Below are positions 12,163-13,298 of a stretch of DNA of 13,298 bases, piece by piece. Both the position numbers and the translations under genes were made by a program. This DNA is from DATGEP01 sp035310125 (GTDB lineage: Bacteria > Chloroflexota > Ktedonobacteria > Ktedonobacterales > JADMIN01), in contig DATGEP010000044.1 of NCBI GenBank assembly GCA_035310125.1, forward strand, positions 1-13,298. Direction: 5' to 3'. Numbering within the stretch: the stretch's first letter is position 1; each line of letters begins with the position of its first letter. The notes under the pieces were generated by a model. That model saw nothing but the letters and a program-made list of their open reading frames with translations, was not told where the DNA came from and made no database searches.

Positions 12163-12841
12163 GGCGAAGGGGTGGATCACCCGGCGGCGCGGCGGATTCT
12201 CCATGACGAGCGAGGGCGTGATTATGCCGCGCCCGCGTGGGCAGGCAGCGCAGCCGCGGCGTGAGCAGGCTCCTATGCCAGTTGCTATTAGACACGACAA
12301 TACGCATGAGATTAACTATGCTGCCTCGCTGGATGTCAAGCATTTAACGCGCATATATGGGACGCATCAATTAGAGGCGGTGTTATCCCAGTTTAGGAGC
12401 CGGGAACGGATAGACGAGGCAGCGAGGTCAGTCGGGCTGAGACGCAGGAGCGGTGAGACGAATGCCGGCCTCATTCGGCGTATAGTCGAGCATGAGAAGG
12501 GCGGTGCTGCTCCACGTGCAACGCCAGCGCCCCGGCCCGCACCGGCGCCGAAGAGCAGCACACCCGTGCGAGGGCAGCGGGTGCAACGGGCAACGCCGCC
12601 AGCGCCCCGGCTGGGCGCCGCCGGTGTGTTGGCTGGGATGCCTGCACCGATTGTGCCCGAACATCCGCCCCGCACGGAGCACGAATATGCCGACCGCCGC
12701 CGCCGCATGGTTGATAGACTGCGTAACGGAGCGTGGGATTTCCCGCGAGATCAGCGAGCATATGCGCGGCTACAGGGGGAATTGCGCGGCCTCGATGCGG
12801 CAGTGCCTCACGACTGGCTAATCGGTCAGACACACTCTTAA
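12140..12841 (+). CDS. Basic protein with MAGTSAGA tag and Pro/Ala linkers
   Basis: A 233-residue protein of unknown function. It begins MAGTSAGAAKGWITRRR, as in its neighbour. A helical region lies at about 55-120 (HLTRIYGTHQLEAVLSQF, then GLRRRSGETNAGLIRRIVEH). Pro/Ala-rich linkers carrying PAPRPAP follow at about 125-160. The C-terminal part is again helical (ADRRRRMVDRLRNGAW). The layout of small helical segments joined by flexible linkers suggests a DNA- or protein-binding accessory factor. The gene is directly downstream of its partial paralogue. Confidence 0.7.
   Translation: MAGTSAGAAKGWITRRRGGFSMTSEGVIMPRPRGQAAQPRREQAPMPVAIRHDNTHEINYAASLDVKHLTRIYGTHQLEAVLSQFRSRERIDEAARSVGLRRRSGETNAGLIRRIVEHEKGGAAPRATPAPRPAPAPKSSTPVRGQRVQRATPPAPRLGAAGVLAGMPAPIVPEHPPRTEHEYADRRRRMVDRLRNGAWDFPRDQRAYARLQGELRGLDAAVPHDWLIGQTHS
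12522..12540 (+). repeat. 19-base repeat encoding PAPRPAP, copy 2
   Basis: Exact second copy of the 19-base sequence at 11846-11864, within the linker of the larger tagged gene. A 15-base partial third copy is at 12597-12611 in the same gene. Confidence 0.7.
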
Positions 12842-12871
12842 GCTTGATTATCTGGAAAGGTACGGTTGACG

Positions 12872-13066
12872 ATGAGCGAGACAGGCTTTTACACGGGGAC
12901 GCTCCGGGTGTGGCGTGACCGCGAACACATCTGGATAGAAAACAAGATCAACAACGGCGTCTTGGCGATCCGGCGCGAAGACGCCTCCCAACTCATCGAG
13001 GCGTTGATACGCAGTGTGAATGACGCCAAGTACACCGCAGACGAACAGGTGCATTCAACAGAGTAA
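12872..13066 (+). CDS. Small protein of unknown function
   Basis: A 64-residue protein with a strand-rich first half (GFYTGTLRVWRDREHIWIEN) and a helical second half (DASQLIEALIRSV). It looks like a compact beta-beta-beta-alpha unit. ATG 12872 is used here. TTG 12866 in the same frame is two codons earlier and is better spaced from AAAGG (12856-12860), so the start is uncertain. It is the last rightward gene, followed by a terminator-like hairpin. Confidence 0.6.
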   Translation: MSETGFYTGTLRVWRDREHIWIENKINNGVLAIRREDASQLIEALIRSVNDAKYTADEQVHSTE

Positions 13067-13276
13067 TACCGCCTGCCGCCGCGCCAGGATGCCCGCCAGC
13101 CCCTCTGGAGCCGCCAGGGGGGCATCTTTGTACCCCTCGAGCCGCCAGCGCCCGCACAGCGCGTTGCACGTGGCACGGACGTCTTCCTCACACTCGGAGT
13201 AGAATTGCTGCCCGGTCGTGACCCGGCTCCGGTCCACTGAGACTGCGCACCACAGAGCGCCGTCAGGCGCGCACAT
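13055..13276 (-). CDS. Possible leftward small Cys-rich protein
   Basis: The only candidate gene on the reverse strand. It has 73 residues with Cys at several spaced positions (for example QQFYSECEEDVRATCNALCG), and third codon positions are GC-rich as in the other genes. An in-frame stop lies two codons upstream, so ATG 13276 is the likely start, but no Shine-Dalgarno site is seen. It overlaps the end of the last rightward gene by 12 bases, and a terminator-like hairpin lies inside it. It could be an early or regulatory gene, or a chance frame in GC-rich DNA. Confidence 0.4.
   Translation of the reverse strand: MCAPDGALWCAVSVDRSRVTTGQQFYSECEEDVRATCNALCGRWRLEGYKDAPLAAPEGLAGILARRQAVLLC
13099..13130 (+). 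terminator. Terminator-like hairpin after the last rightward gene
   Basis: A 10-bp stem, 13099-13108 with 13114-13123 (one G-U pair), closes a five-base loop. It is followed by CATCTTTG, a weak U tract. It lies 33 bases after the stop at 13066 and may end the long rightward operon. The reverse-strand reading frame passes through it, so it could also be coding sequence. Confidence 0.45.
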
Positions 13277-13298
13277 CGGGCGTCAGCCCGCCTGGGGG

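Noticed and set aside
13277..13290. Hairpin CGGGC-GTCA-GCCCG near the right edge
   Set aside because: The stem is only five pairs with no U tract, and such hairpins are common by chance in this GC-rich DNA.
1..13298. Terminal inverted repeats or end-to-end overlap
   Set aside because: The first bases do not match the reverse complement of the last bases, and no direct overlap of the ends is seen by eye. The genome ends are therefore not shown.
1..13298. CRISPR array, tRNA, rRNA, integrase or insertion sequence
   Set aside because: No regularly spaced repeats, no tRNA-like cloverleaf, and no recombinase or transposase motifs were seen in the translated frames.

Overview
This window reads as most or all of the genome of a small tailless bacterial virus (or an integrated or plasmid-like relative) of the PRD1-adenovirus lineage, whose members build capsids from double jelly-roll (DJR) major capsid proteins. 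Two hallmark genes support this: an A32/P9-type packaging ATPase (3863-4570) and a roughly 371-residue protein with DJR major capsid features (5389-6504). Many very small single-pass membrane proteins follow the capsid gene, as expected for viruses with an internal membrane. No terminase, portal or tail gene is recognisable. The DNA is GC-rich and most genes have strong GGAGG-type ribosome binding sites, so the host is a high-GC bacterium. Two cell-wall hydrolases, one with a LysM domain, show the host has peptidoglycan. The phylum cannot be told from the sequence.

Layout, left to right. (1) 49-1901: a divergent relative of protein-primed family B DNA polymerases and a small basic partner, closed by a clear rho-independent terminator. 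(2) 1975-4570: a promoter merged with that terminator, then a beta-rich protein, an acidic coiled-coil protein, a helix-turn-helix protein, a small helical protein and the packaging ATPase. The last three open frames overlap in a chain. (3) 4583-5343: a basic Lys/Arg/Ala protein, a zinc-ribbon protein and a one-helix membrane protein. (4) 5389-8229: the major capsid protein and six small proteins, five with membrane segments. (5) 8239-11296: a C39-like/LysM enzyme, an M23 peptidase with a C-terminal membrane anchor, a beta-rich probable spike and a two-helix holin-like protein, then a one-helix protein. (6) 11293-13066: small accessory proteins, including a zinc-binding protein and two genes sharing a duplicated ribosome-binding-site and start-codon cassette. 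(7) 13067-13298: a terminator-like hairpin and one possible leftward gene.

Inferred working model: the polymerase copies the genome, the ATPase packages it into a DJR capsid lined by a membrane carrying the small proteins, the peptidases act at entry and/or lysis, and the beta-rich protein binds the host. Almost everything is transcribed rightward with very short gaps or ATGA-type overlaps, so a few long operons are likely. No integrase, tRNA, rRNA, CRISPR array or insertion sequence was seen. No terminal inverted repeats or end-to-end overlap were seen, so neither a complete linear genome with TIRs nor a closed circle is demonstrated.
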